In this document: piece after piece, positions 1 to 10,360 of the stretch
Position numbering within the stretch: the first letter of the stretch is position 1
How the letters are laid out: every line of letters begins with the position of its first letter
Source: Nymphalis io
Taxonomy: Eukaryota; Arthropoda; Insecta; Lepidoptera; Nymphalidae
DNA length: 64,000 bases
Direction: 5' to 3'
NCBI RefSeq assembly: GCF_905147045.1
Contig: NC_065897.1
Span: 11,547,001 to 11,611,000 of the forward strand
The notes under the pieces: model-generated
Database searches by the model: none
What the model was told of the DNA's origin: nothing
Seen by the model: only the letters and a program-made list of their open reading frames with translations
Position numbers and translations under genes: made by a program

Positions 1-1740
1 CCTTCATTATGTACTTCCTATAGTTACGAGTTGCTATTATTTGGTCTTGAATGGCGAGCATAAAACCTTCGGTCTCAGGGAACAGTTCACCTCGTTTGAG
101 CCATTCGTTCGACTTCTCTTTGTCGACGTGGGGTTGGTTCAAATAGGCTCGGTGCCTCCCATGCAGTGTTTTTTCAGCCCATGCCAACATTTGTTGTTGT
201 GTACTTATGATATGTTCGTTTACTTGAGTGTTTTTGTCATGTAGGTTTAATGGTGTAAGCTTTTTGTCTATTTCTGTTGCGTGTCTATGTAGAGGTGAGT
301 GTTCGGATTTATCATGGAAGTATGCTCTGAGTGAGAGTATCTGCTTATTGTGTAAATTGTGTATGTCTATTAATCCGCTTCCTCCTTCTTTGCGTGGTAG
401 TGTGAGCCTTTGAATACATGATTTTTGATGATGTTTCCTATATTTAGTGAAGTGAGTGGTTATAGTTCGCTACAATTTTTTTATGTCACTTTTTGATCAT
501 TGTATTATACCGAAAGAGTACGTAAGTAAGGGTATGGCAAATGTATTAATAGCTTTTATTGTGTTTTTAGAGTTAAGGTGTGTCTTTAATACGAGATTTA
601 ATCGGTGCGAGAATTTTATTATTGTTTGTAGTATTTGCCTAGATTGTTTAAAACCAAGGTATTTATATGTGCTTAGTTCATCCATTGGTTCAATTAGTTC
701 ACCAGTTTCGAGTGTGTAGCTATTATTAAGGATTTTTCCTTTCGAGATTGACAGAATTTTGCACTTGTCAACTCCGAATTTCATATGAATATCGTTTGAG
801 AACTGTTCGGTAATGCTTGCTAACTCAAGCAGTGTGTTTTTGTCAGTGGAGTAAAGTTTTATATCGTCCATGTACATGAGGTGTGATAAGTTACATTGGG
901 TGTTATTACCGTAAAGTGTGAATCCTGTATTGGTTTTATTTAACAAGAGTGAAAGAGGATTTAAGGCCAAGCAAAACCAGAGGGGGCTCAGAGCGTCTCC
1001 TTGAAAAATTCCTTGTTGGATACGGATTGGTTCAGTAGTTAGATATTTCATGGACGACTGTTTTATTTTTAATACAGTTTGCCAGTTTTGCATCGAATTT
1101 TTAAGAAATTATATGAGGGTTGGGTTTATTTTATACAATTTTAAGACATACAATAACCAGCTATGCGGGACTGAATTAAAGGCTTTTTGATAATCAATAA
1201 ATATAATATGGATATCTGTTTTCGATTTTACCGCACTACTTAAAATGATTGCATCAAAAGTAAGCTGCTCCTTACAACCTTGGCTATTTTTTCTACACCC
1301 CTTTTGCTGTTCGGCTAATATATTATGTTAAGTTAAATGTTTGTATATTTCTTCACTTATGCAAGCTGATAAAATTTTATATAAGGTTTGTAAGCAAGTT
1401 ATTGGTCGGTATTTATCTGGATTTGTGTTATCATGTTTATCTTTACGTACTAAGTATGTGATTCCATGAGTTATATATTTCGGTAGTAAATGTGGTGATT
1501 GAATGAATGTATTTAAGTATTTATGTATGTATGAGTGTCTGCTACTAAATTTCTTGTACCAATAGTTGTGAATATTATCTGAGCCTGGGGATTTCCAATT
1601 GTGCATTCGATTGATGACATCTATAAATTTTTCTATTGGTATGAAGTTGAACTCCATCTCTGGAATATGTGTAGTTATTTCGTTAACCCAGTCTGCATGT
1701 TCAGTATGTTCTATGGGGTTTTCCCATGTCTTAGCCCAGA
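1..1740 (-). pseudogene. R4/Dong-type reverse transcriptase, broken
   Basis: The minus strand encodes the RT in order: an NWKSPGSDNIHNYWYKKF block (about 1540-1595), a YRPITCLQTLYKIL block (about 1370-1410), motif A as FIDYQKAFNSVPH (about 1160-1200), GIFQGDALSPLWFCLALNPL (about 950-1010) and catalytic YMDD (about 863-877). The thumb and C-terminal extension follow, including LPRKEGGSGLIDI and GELFPETEGFM, ending in TRNYRKYI at the window edge. In-frame stops include a TAA between the two early RT blocks and motif A, a TAA just before 1093, TGA at 497-499 and TAG at 470-472; at the last two I expect Trp and Gln in relatives. The catalytic aspartates are kept although the gene cannot be translated whole. 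The zinc finger and endonuclease would lie to the left of position 1. Confidence 0.8.
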
Positions 1741-3293
1741 ATTGTCGAAATATTTCGAGGTATTTCTAGATTTTGCTCATTATCTTTGCAATTAGATAAT
1801 AAATTTCTATAGAAGATTTTTTCATTGTTAGCAAATGTTTTGTTTTCTATTTTACGGGCAGTACACGTCAAATATCTCTTAAGTCTACTAGCTGCTGCAT
1901 TGAGTTTCTGTTTTAAGGTATCTAAGAAGTGTTCTATATGCGTGTTTGTATTTTCATGTTGTGCGTGTGATTGATACTGTGTCTTTATGCGTTCTACTGC
2001 AGCTACTACTTTTCGGTTTCTATTTCCTCTAATAAATTGTGTTAACCTGCCTATATTGACTCGCAACTTCCTTATTTTATTTTCTAATCTTCTTTGCCAG
2101 CTAGATTTTCTGTATGATTTGTTTTGATGGTTGTTTTGTGTTGAGAATGTCTTCTTCTCTTCTTTTTCTTCTTCTTGCCCCATTACATTTAGCTGCTGTC
2201 CATGCGGCACAGTAAATTATTGTCTGTAGAGTGATAAAATCAGTATCAGTGTTTACAAATTTTGTCAGTATCATCTATGTATTTCATTATTAATGAAAAC
2301 TTTTTAGAAGTCCTTTGTTTAGGAATGTATGGTCTGCTAGTTGGTTCAGTATCACAAAAATGTTCTAGAGGATGTATGTAAATGTGTTCTCTATTTCAGT
2401 GTTTACTTCTAAGGTTATATCATTATCGTGGGTGATACTTTCTATGTTTTGTTCATCGATAGGGGTTGATGTAACGGAATCAGTGCATATAACTGTAGTG
2501 TTTTGCATTTTCCTAGCTTGTGAGTTTGTTTCTGAATTAGATTTGAATGCATGTGTGTAATATTACTTTGTTCTGTTGTTTGTAAATGTTCATTATCTGT
2601 GTCGTCCGTTAGTGTGTGTGTATAATGTAATTCATCTGCTACTTGTTGTTTAATCAGTGTTAATCTATCTTGCTTAATATATTTATTATTTATTATTGCC
2701 CTTCGTTGATCCGCTAATCTTTGCTCTGTAATGTGTGTAAACTCTGGGTATAAGTTTATAAACTCATCATACAAACGTTTTCTATAAGCGGTCTTATTAG
2801 TCTCTAATTGTGCTATTTTGAAATAAATCCTAATAATTGCTTCATTGCATTCATTTGTCCATTTCATACGTTTTCCTGTTAGTGTGTTAAGGGATGTTTT
2901 AAGATTTGTGGCGTTTTGTTGTATCTGAGTTTAGATTACTTGCAATTCTGTTCTAACTTCATCGTAAATCTGATCAATGGTTTCTTGTGATAATAATTTC
3001 TTTTGTATAATAGCTCTACGTTGGTCACCAATTCTATGTCTGGTTACTTCTATATGTGGATATTTATCTATAAATTTTATATGTAATGAAGAAAGATATG
3101 AATTTGTGTCTGATTCTAAATTTGTAAGATATAGGTAGGTACGTAGGATGAACTTATTCATTTCCATACTCCATTTTTTACGTTTTATTACGCCACTGGT
3201 GGTGGGCACACATTCACTGACAAAATTTGTCTCCTGTGCAACATCCGCCAGTTGAGCACCGGTTGATGATGAATTTGGTGAAGATGCATACAA
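1731..3293 (-). pseudogene. R4/Dong-type ORF, N-terminal part with duplicated helical domain
   Basis: Segments 2931-3293, 2442-2867 and 1731-2210 lie in one frame, broken by stops; one is TAA at 2931-2933. The chosen Met at 3293 precedes a short Ser-rich stretch. Two successive segments share a pattern: K-W-(T/S) near the start, about 16 residues to LE, then Y..L...F...YP, then a (R/Q)RI/L-(A/G)-DQRRAII signature. This looks like a helical, possibly Myb/SANT-like, DNA-binding module present twice. A Lys/Arg-rich linker with coiled-coil tendency follows (about 1950-2130), then a segment leading into RT. DNA binding is inferred from the general role of N-terminal domains in R2/R4 elements. A frameshift between about 1731 and 1657 separates this part from the RT. 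Confidence 0.7.
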
Positions 3294-3733
3294 AATTGAT
3301 GATGAAGAGGGTATTGATGGGAATATAGATTTGGAGGATAAATTAGAAGTCTGCGTGGACTCTTCTTTTAACTATGGCACGTTCGCCTGTATATATTTTT
3401 TAGTTTTAGACCTAGTTATCATATTATTCCCACGAGTAGCTAGGGACATAAAAGTCAATCACAGCAGAGCCCTGCGTTAACTGTGATAAGGGTAAATTAA
3501 ATTAGAGGTCCCCTTGTCTCTAAAGTTCGCATACTAACGACTAAGCACCCCCTTAGTCATGAAGCCCTCGGCGTACGCTGTTCCACCTTGGCTTAGGTTG
3601 TATCTCTCATGGTCTGTCTTCTCATCTTAGGTCAATCCAACATGAGTAGCTATATATGCCAATACATAGCCCTAAGAATCATTGAAGCGCACAAGCCCCA
3701 CCACGTCGGCAACGTAAAGATACGTCGGTGGGG
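3294..3733 (-). other. 5' leader of R4/Dong-type element with terminal hairpin
   Basis: This 440-base non-coding stretch lies upstream of the first Met. At its far end (3696-3733) a stem forms between CCCCACCACGT and ACGTCGGTGGGG: 11 pairs with one bulged base. Immediately outside, the plus strand reads TTATTATTAATATT. The position matches where R2-type elements carry structured 5' RNA, sometimes self-cleaving, but I cannot fold the full double pseudoknot of an HDV-like ribozyme by eye. Confidence 0.5.
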
Positions 3734-3834
3734 TTATTATTAATATTGTTATATATCTACAAATTAACAAACAAGAGAGATAGCATAAAGTAGAATTTTT
3801 TGACATTTGGGAAAAAATATTGAAAATATAAGCT

Positions 3835-3930
3835 ACTAGCTTCCGCCCGCAACTTTATCCACATGTGTAGGGGGGGGAGGTGTTAGATAAAAATTTGATG
3901 ACGATCGGTTGAGCAGTTAAGATGTGAAGT
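3835..3930 (+). repeat. Repeat X, left part (copy 1)
   Basis: It begins ACTAGCTTCCGCCCGC and contains GATGACGATCGGTTGAGCAG. The same words recur at 55.5, 56.4-56.8 and 61.7-62.0 kb. It continues at 4083-4140 after an inserted LINE tail. The family is a short non-autonomous repeat common in Lepidoptera; no coding sequence. Confidence 0.6.
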
Positions 3931-4082
3931 CACGGTAGCATGCGGAAGCGATCCTCGTTAAGACGGGTACTGTTGGTTTTTAGTGGGTACTCCGATGGTC
4001 TACGGCGAGCACCACATCCCCCACACCCCACTGTTTCCGTGGGGGAAACGAATAAAGCATTTTTCAAACGTTAAAAAAAATA
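3931..4082 (+). mobile_element. R1-type LINE 3' end, 5'-truncated, inserted in repeat X
   Basis: About 150 bases end in a short hairpin GTTTCCGTGGGGGAAAC followed by an A-rich tail. The 3' sequence resembles those at 38455-38645 and 27000-27135. AAGATGTGAAGT (3919-3930) before it and AAGACGTGAAAG (4083-4094) after it look like a slightly diverged target-site duplication, so this is a true insertion splitting repeat X. Confidence 0.6.
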
Positions 4083-4140
4083 AAGACGTGAAAGCAAAAA
4101 AAAAACAATCAGACTCAATTTCGCATTTTTAAGATTAGTA
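4083..4140 (+). repeat. Repeat X, right part (copy 1)
   Basis: It resumes with AAGACGTGAAAGC and ends ATTTCGCATTTTTAAGATTAG, the typical end of this family. Confidence 0.55.
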
Positions 4141-5545
4141 ACGATTGAGAGATAAATAACATATAAAAAGTAATAAAAGAAAAGATCGATTAACTAGATG
4201 ATACTTACCAAATAATAATGTAGTTGACGAAAACAGAAAACAATAAGAAACAAATAAAACAACTACAAGTAACACATCTTAACAATAATATACACGATTT
4301 CATAATCTATAAAAAAATATCGGATGATTTAGACTTTAACAAATAAAAAAAGTTATATATTGCCAACAGCTATAAGAAATTCGTTTTGCTTTTTGAAGAA
4401 TTTTATTCGTTTTTTTTTGCCCAATAAAGAATTTCTATATTTTTATCGTCTGAAGTTCTATATATTTTTTTTATTAAGTAGGTAGGACGGTCAACTGATA
4501 GAGAGAGATCCACACCACCCATAAGCATTGGCATAGTAAGAACTATTCCGTTCCTTATATCGCCAATACGCAACCAGTTTATAATCGTTAGAGAACAATT
4601 GCTGACAAGAATGATTCACATAACAGCCAAATTTACAATGAATGTAATATCGGCGAGCAAGCTAATCTCAGTTATTTCTTTTCGCTTCGACTATGATGTA
4701 ACATTAAGAACAAAAGAGAAACAAAAAAAGATGGTACTTTTTTATTTTTTATTCGTAGGTTAAAATTAACTATATTCGTCGTTGGGTCCCACTTTCAAGG
4801 CTGTTTATACACTACGTCGCAAAAACGCAACAACGGCGGTCAGCTCGCGTGAGTAAAATAATAGACTAAATCAGACATTTGTAAAAATTGCAGCACAATC
4901 TGCATTGATGCCGCGATATCACGATTCATCGCGTGTATGAAAGCGCGTACAAAATACAAATACAACGATCATTACGAAAGCTACGGTGCCACTTCTTTTG
5001 CGGCACCATGTGTAATAAACCTCAGTCATTATCATGATATGGTCTATACATGATAAGGCTCATGTGGTCCGTAGCTTGTTTTTATTCTTATCTCTCTACA
5101 GACTAAGCGCTGATGTAAGGACTTATTGTATCTGGAGAATGATAAGTATTCATATCGTGAAAGTAATTTTAATTATTTTAATCGGATATAAACAGTTTTT
5201 TGGGCGAATTTTAATAATATAATTTATGAGACTAATACGTAATATAACAAATTCTGTGATCGCTTAAAATTAAATTGTAACAAGAATTTCCTTTTTAACT
5301 GTTACTTGATACAAAAGTTATTTAAACTCTAAAATGTTTGCACATTTCTGCAACAAACCTTAACGGTATTTCTGATGGTTTATATTTGGATGATCTTTAT
5401 GCAAACTGACAAAATGCTGTATATTTATTTAAATAGTTCTTAGAACTTTAGAAACTGATTGTCACAAAGTAAAAAGTGATTATGAATATGATTATGAATA
5501 TGAACATGATTAGTACACCTCCTTACCGCTTTATTTATTTATTTA
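4141..5545. other. AT-rich non-coding stretch
   Basis: No gene or known repeat recognised. The part at about 4790-5010 is less AT-rich and contains a plus-strand splice-donor-like GC|GTGAGTAA at about 4845-4855, without other support. Short open frames here show no protein-like composition. Confidence 0.5.
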
Positions 5546-5697
5546 TTTCATGTCCTTCACCCAAAGGTTGTCTGGAAGAGATCGCTCTTTTAGCGATTTT
5601 GTACAAAATAGTTTTCGTTTCTTTTGTGTTTGTGTTTAAATTGTTCTGTAACTCTTTTGGTGTACAATAAAGCATATTCTATTCTATTCTATTCTAA
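5546..5697 (+). mobile_element. LINE 3' UTR fragment with (ATTCT)n tail
   Basis: It contains TGGAAGAGATCGCTCTTTTAGCGAT, in which ATCGCT and AGCGAT form a small perfect hairpin, then TGTACAATAAAG and a (TATTC)n tail. I recognise this as a common lepidopteran LINE tail, probably CR1-like. A decayed relative is at 53150-53268. No coding part remains. Confidence 0.5.
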
Positions 5698-6194
5698 AGT
5701 GAGCCGCATATACGTCAGCCATTTACTATAGTTAGCATTTTATTTTAGCACTAACAGTCACACCCTTAGACGGCATTGTCGAACACAGCTCTATAAATTT
5801 TAGACTATGCTCAAAATTATAACATAAGTTAGTAACAAATCCTACATATAACACAATAATGCTATATGTGGTTTCAAAATTTGTGGTTATTATAGAAAAA
5901 TGTGGTCTATATTATTGCAAATATGCTAAAAACGTCAATATAAGTGACTACACTAGAGCAGCACGACATTTGTACCAGGCAAGGGCAGCGGGTACTAATT
6001 CAGCCGTTCATTGTTGCCAAGGGCTTCACAGAGGTTTTAGTAGGTCAGAATCCGACCCGGTTATCTACCATAGTTTGGATTAAAAATGGTTGGTCCATAA
6101 AAATTTTTGCTGACTGATTTCTTTTATAGCACAGCGTTAAGTAATTTGCATTCTCCCGTGTTTCATACGTAAATTATTGAGCTCTCTCAAGTTG
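5698..6194. other. Unassigned AT-rich stretch
   Basis: Nothing recognised. The segment 5950-6075 is somewhat GC-richer and may be a decayed repeat. Confidence 0.4.
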
Positions 6195-6300
6195 TGTAGA
6201 ATTGCCATTCTACGTGATTATGTGTTGAGAAAAAACAGTACGCATGTGTTTGCACTCGCATTTGTGTACAATAATAACTCTTGTATAGAAGTAAACAAAG
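6195..6300 (+). mobile_element. SINE-C body fragment
   Basis: The order ATTGCCATTCTACGTGATTATG, then GTGTTTGCACTCGCATTTGTG, ACAATAATAACTC matches the middle of the better SINE-C copy at 55589-55935. The 3' end is missing; SINE-D follows directly. Confidence 0.5.
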
Positions 6301-6321
6301 ATATTGAAAAAGCAAAGTTTT

Positions 6322-6592
6322 GACGAGCTGATTGGCATGGTTGGTGGATGCTGGCCTTTCACGCCGAAGGTTTTCCACCCATGACAGATATTTGTGTGCA
6401 TGAACATGTCTGTTTGTCCTAAGTCTGTGTGTAATTGTCTATATAAGTATGTTTTTACAAAAGAAAAATAGATATATATAATATATCAGTTGTCTGGTTT
6501 CCATAGTACAAGCTCTGTACAAGCTTAATTTGGGATTAGATGGCCATGTGTGAAAAATGTCCCAGGATATTATTATTATATTTATTCAAGAT
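6322..6592 (+). mobile_element. SINE-D (tRNA-headed)
   Basis: The head GACGAGCTGATTGGCATGG resembles a Pol III A box region, though its B box is decayed (compare 12112-12395). The body matches the 12.1 kb copy, including TATCAGTTGTCTGG, TACAAGCTTAATTTGGGAT and the end GTCCCAGGATATTATT, closing in an ATT-rich tail. Confidence 0.75.
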
Positions 6593-7002
6593 AATTATGT
6601 TCTTTTAATTATTTAAGGAATCGGTTTTCTACCAAGAATCTTATGTTACTGTTTTTCTCAAGTAAAATACCAAATGTTTACGCTTGAACAGGCGAAAAAT
6701 GTTTAAATATAAAGCGTCCAAACCTAACCTGGGGCATAATTCACCGGTAAACAAGGTAAGGTAAGCAGCTATAATTTCATTCGGACAAAGATGTCGCAAT
6801 TTTTACCAACAGTAATTTATACAAATTTAGAATACCATTATGCCATTAATAACAAACATCACATAATTGCCCTTATATTATTATTATTTTTTAATATATT
6901 ATTATTCTAATTAATGCTTTTAGTAATTTGTTATTTAGATTTTTCTTTTATTTTGTTTCTTCAACTGTAATTAATTTTTTTTATTAATTAATTACTGGTG
7001 GT
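6593..7002. other. AT-rich stretch, nothing recognised
   Basis: No open frame or repeat that I can support. Confidence 0.4.
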
Positions 7003-7292
7003 AGGGCTTTGTGCAAGCTCGTCTGGGTAGGTACCACCCACTCATCAGATATTCTACCGCAAAACAGCAATACTTGATATTGTTGTGTTCCGGTTTGAAG
7101 GGTGAGTGAGCCAGTGTAATTACAGGCACAAGGGACATAAAATCTTAGTTCCCAAGGTTGGTGGCGCATTGGATATGTAAGCGATGGTTGACATTTCTTA
7201 CAATGCCAATGTCTAAGAGCGTTGGTGACCACTTACCATCAGGTGGCCCATATGCTCGTCCGCCTTCCTATTCTATAAAAAAAAAAAAAAAT
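7003..7292 (+). mobile_element. SINE-B, near complete with poly(A)
   Basis: It begins ACTGGTGGTAGGGCTTTGTG and ends ACCATCAGGTGGCCCATATG ... TATTCTAT followed by a run of A. This is the reference copy for a family with about eleven copies in the window. The head is not obviously tRNA-derived. The 3' segment CCACTTACCATCAGGTGG is shared with the Jockey-type LINE ends at 49.4, 26.3 and 16.05 kb. Confidence 0.85.
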
Positions 7293-7566
7293 TGAGGTAC
7301 CACTATTATGTCTTTATTTTGTCAACTAAAAATATTTCATTTATATGTATTTGTGTGTATTTGGATCTAATAAAAAATAAAAGAAATACATAGTCAATAT
7401 ATAATTCAGGTAATATATAGTCTCATATATAGTAAATTAACGAATATGAAGTTTTTTATTCTTTATAAATTATAATGTATAATAAGGTTTTTTTGTTGGC
7501 TAATCTCTGATCTAAGTTACGTTATGGTCGAATTTGACCCAGACGTACTCTTTACTTGACGTGAAT

Positions 7567-7880
7567 GAGCCGAGATGGCCCAGTGGTAAGAACGCGTGAA
7601 TCTTAACCGATGATCGTGGGTTCAAACCCGGGCAAGCACCACTGAATTTTGCATGTGCTTAATTTGTGATTATAATTCATCTCGTACTATACGGTGAAGG
7701 AAAACATCATGAGGAAACCTGTATGTGTCTAATTTCACTGAAATGCTGCCACATGTGTATTCCACCAACCCGCATTGGAGCAGCGTGGTGAAATAAGCTC
7801 CAAACCTTCTCCTCAAAAAGAGGGGAGGAGGCCTTTAGCTCAGCAGTGGGACATTCACAGGCTGTTACGGTTACGGTTCA
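7567..7880 (+). mobile_element. SINE-A (Metulj-like), near complete
   Basis: The tRNA-like head GCCGAGATGGCCCAGTGGTA and B box GTGGGTTCAAACCCGGGC are clear. The body runs through AAAACATCATGAGGAAACCT and ACCCGCATTGGAGCAGCGTG. The tail ...GGAGGCCTTTAGCTCAGCAG TGGGACATTCACAGGCTGTT resembles the last 40 bases of the RTE at 26040-26080. Confidence 0.9.
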
Positions 7881-8269
7881 TTTTACATTGTCTAATATTT
7901 TTTCTGTGAACTTTAAAAAGCAATAAGTACCATTAGCAAACAATACATTATCTTTGAATATTTACATAATGAACGGGCCAAGTTTAAAACGTTTGTTTGC
8001 GTTCTTGTACATATGTTTATATTTATTAAATTTTAATTCATGTAATGAGATTTTGTATCAGATATAGAATATTGTGCTATAGATTGCTTAAGAAAGTTAT
8101 TTATTTTCAATGTACGCAGTAGGCACATAAATGTTTAAAGGAAAACTTGGATAGAATAATTAATTACATAATCTGTAGGAAGAGTAAGTAAATATAATAA
8201 ATTTATGAGGAAAACGGGGAGAGACTGTATATGGGTTCCATTTTAAAGTAAGACAAGTACTGCTGTTTT
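7881..8269. other. AT-rich stretch, nothing recognised
   Basis: No feature supported. Confidence 0.4.
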
Positions 8270-8437
8270 CATGTGCTTAATTTGTATTTACAATTCATTT
8301 CGTGCCCGTTGGTAAAAAAACTTAGTAAGGATATATAGGTATCTTTAGGTTAGTTTATCGTTAGCTTCAAACCTTCCTTTTAAAAAAAAGAGAGGATGCC
8401 ATAGCCCAGCTGTAGGACATTTACTGGCCTTACTCAA
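8270..8437 (+). mobile_element. SINE-A, decayed 3' portion
   Basis: It starts at CATGTGCTTAATTTG, keeps CTTCAAACCTTCC and GAGAGGATGCCATAGCCCAG, but lacks the tRNA head and much of the middle. Confidence 0.6.
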
Positions 8438-9116
8438 TACTTCGTTTTGGGAAACACCGAGTATAACTAACACATTAAAAATCATTGGAATTGGTTCAAT
8501 TCAGCCAAATGGATAAAAACATATACAAACACACAAAAAAATTAAAGCTGTAACGAAATTCTTTATTGAAGCCGTAAGTTTACTTAGCAAATCCTTAAAG
8601 CCAGTTTTGTTCTTTTTTGTGTAAGTATTACGAAATATGATTGCATTATGTTATAATGATAAATGAAAAAAGAAGTAATAAATACAAACATATTATATAA
8701 CCCATAAAAATATAGAATCGAGATGTTTTCTCTCGATTGAGTTCACTTTTGCCACACACATTCACATACATAGGCGATTAATGATTTTGATAAATGCTCT
8801 TAATTCGTCAGCCAGATATAAACAAAATTAAAAAAATCATTCAAAAAGCGCAATTTTTTGTTTTACTAGCTCTCGTACCGATATATTAATAAAGCTTGAC
8901 ATCGAATTAACACGATATCATAGAAGATCTTGAATAATCTATGATATTCACTATCGATTTGTAAAAAAATGGCGTCTTAAATGTTGGTGAAGTTATTATC
9001 GAAACCTTGGAAGTACACAAATAAATTCAATTTGTTTTATGAATAAAACTCATCATATTGAGAAAAAAAATACATTTATAATTAAGTTATTTCAAAAATA
9101 ATACATACATTTTTAG
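8438..9116. other. AT-rich stretch, nothing recognised
   Basis: No feature supported. Confidence 0.4.
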
Positions 9117-9236
9117 TCGTAATGGCCCAGCGGTTACACGGGAATCCTAAACAATGATTGCGGGATCAAACCCAAGCAATAATGTTTTAAATGCTGTATC
9201 TGTATTTATTATTCAGCTTGTGCTCGGTGGTAAAAC
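9117..9236 (+). mobile_element. SINE-A, left part, split by SINE-B
   Basis: A diverged tRNA-like head (AATGGCCCAGCGGTTACACG, then GGATCAAACCC) runs up to GTGCTCGGTGGTAAAACACC. Its right half resumes at about 9531. Confidence 0.65.
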
Positions 9237-9530
9237 ACCTGGTGGTTTGACTTTGCTAGCTCGCCTGGGTGGGTACCACCCACTCATCAGATATTCTACC
9301 ACAAAACAGCAGCACTTTGTATTGTTGTGCTTCGGTTTGAAGAGTGAGTGAGCCAGTGTAATTACAGGCACAAGACACGTAACATCTTAGTTCCCAAGAT
9401 AGGTGGCGCATTGGCGATGTAAGCGATGGTTAACATTTCTTACAATGCCAATGTCTATGGGCTTTGGTGACCACTTACGATCAGGTGGCCCATACGCTTG
9501 TCCCCCTACCTATACTATTAACATCGTATA
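9237..9530 (+). mobile_element. SINE-B nested in SINE-A
   Basis: A nearly complete SINE-B (GGGTACCACCCACTCATCAG to GATCAGGTGGCCCATACG) sits in the middle of an older SINE-A, so it is the younger insertion. Confidence 0.8.
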
Positions 9531-9690
9531 AAGGAACTGCACGTATCGGATGAAAATCTGTCACATGTTTATCCACCACATCCACACAATGTGGATTGCA
9601 TTGAAGCAGCGTGATGGAATGAGCCCCACACTTTCTCGTCAAAAGGAGGCCTTAGCCTAACAGTGGGACATTGACATTGGCTTTTACATT
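9531..9690 (+). mobile_element. SINE-A, right part after nested SINE-B
   Basis: It continues from AACATCGTATAAAGG to AGGCCTTAGCCTAACAGTGG GACATTGACA, the SINE-A tail. Confidence 0.65.
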
Positions 9691-9797
9691 ATTTTCTTTT
9701 TTAATTAATTAACTTTAATGACGGAATTGTCTCAAACTTAGTTTCAAATCGTAATTATTCGACTGTTAAGAAGGGATGACTTAAAGTAAAAGTAAAA

Positions 9798-9850
9798 AGT
9801 AACAGCCTATAAATGCTCCACTGGACTAAGGCCAGTCAGAGCCAGGCAGA
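9798..9850 (-). mobile_element. SINE-A tail fragment
   Basis: AACAGCCTATAAATGCTCCACTGG ACTAAGGCC is the reverse complement of the SINE-A 3' end. Confidence 0.5.
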
Positions 9851-10058
9851 GGAGAATTTACTTAATTAATTCGGAAATATTTAAAAAAATCTCTAAAGCT
9901 ATAGCCATATTATATTTATGTAGTGCCAAAGTTTAATTTAATTTCTCTTATTTTATCTTATCTTTAAAAATAACAAAGTAATTGTTAGGCGAAACATAAA
10001 AAATTAAAATATAATATATACATACATATTATAAATGTTATATAAGTAATATACTTAC

Positions 10059-10197
10059 GCATTGCACCTTAGTCCAAATAAATTGTTCACTAATTTATAC
10101 AAAATACTTAGTAATTAACACGTAATTGTTCACAAAACACGTTATTAATAATAAATAATGCATCCAATGTGACATCGTTAACGCACGAAACTTTGCT
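10059..10197 (-). other. Candidate host first exon (5' UTR ending in ATGC and a splice donor)
   Basis: On the minus strand, an initiator-like TTTTCAGC lies at about 10195-10202. Some 139 bases later the sequence reads CAATGC|GTAAGTAT, a strong splice donor with an ATG just inside the exon (10060-10062). The plus strand at 44256-44399 holds a diverged copy: same initiator-like word, TTTCGTGCG, TTGGATGCA, TTTGTGAA, TACGTG, and an ATG followed by one base and GTAAGT. Conservation of this order in an otherwise fast-changing AT-rich region suggests function. Exon status and start are inferred; no downstream exon was recognised to the left. Overlapping open frames on both strands here are probably accidental. 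Confidence 0.5.
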
Positions 10198-10360
10198 GAA
10201 AACTTTATCGGAACTTAACAACGAGAGCGGCACAATGCGTGCACAAAACCCGGCGTCCAACGCGAGAATGAGCATTCGCCATAAACTCCACGCGGTTTTT
10301 GAAGGGACTTTTGACGAGCCGGTGACTAACGCGTTAACCAAACTAACGTCACTATTTTTT
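10182..10360 (-). promoter_or_regulatory. Candidate promoter, module B of a duplicated pair
   Basis: A CpG-containing block stands out from AT-rich surroundings. CATTCTCGCGTTGGACGCC (minus strand, 10252-10270) matches CATTCTCGCGTCGGACGCC at 44165-44183 with one difference. AAGTTTTCAGCAAAGTTTCG (minus strand, ending near 10186) matches 44248-44270 with one inserted base. Further upstream, TGACGTTAGTT resembles TGACGTAGTT at about 44129. Confidence 0.5.

Larger units (their letters stand above)
1..3733 (-). mobile_element. R4/Dong-type non-LTR retrotransposon, degenerate, 3' side outside window
   Basis: One element reads right to left and is cut by the window's left edge. The order is a structured 5' leader (3294-3733), an N-terminal region with two copies of a small helical domain (2442-3293), a basic linker (1731-2210), then reverse transcriptase and its C-terminal extension (1-1740). 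The RT wording (GIFQGDALSPLWFCLALNPLS, YMDD) matches R4/Dong elements as I remember them; that family carries a restriction-like endonuclease after the RT, which would lie beyond position 1. The proposed 5' end at 3733 abuts TAA/ATT-type repeats, and Dong is known to insert in TAA repeats. The copy has several nonsense codons and one frameshift, so it is dead. Clade assignment is fairly firm; the exact 5' boundary is inferred. Confidence 0.8.

Noticed and set aside
6984..7232. 82-codon open frame on the minus strand
   Set aside because: It lies wholly inside SINE-B and recurs in the SINE-B copies at 26.1, 28.4 and 41.2 kb, so it is not a gene.
7567..7640. Possible tRNA gene
   Set aside because: The A and B boxes are the head of SINE-A; the sequence continues into the SINE body and has no acceptor-stem closure. 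The same applies at 12112 and 55589.
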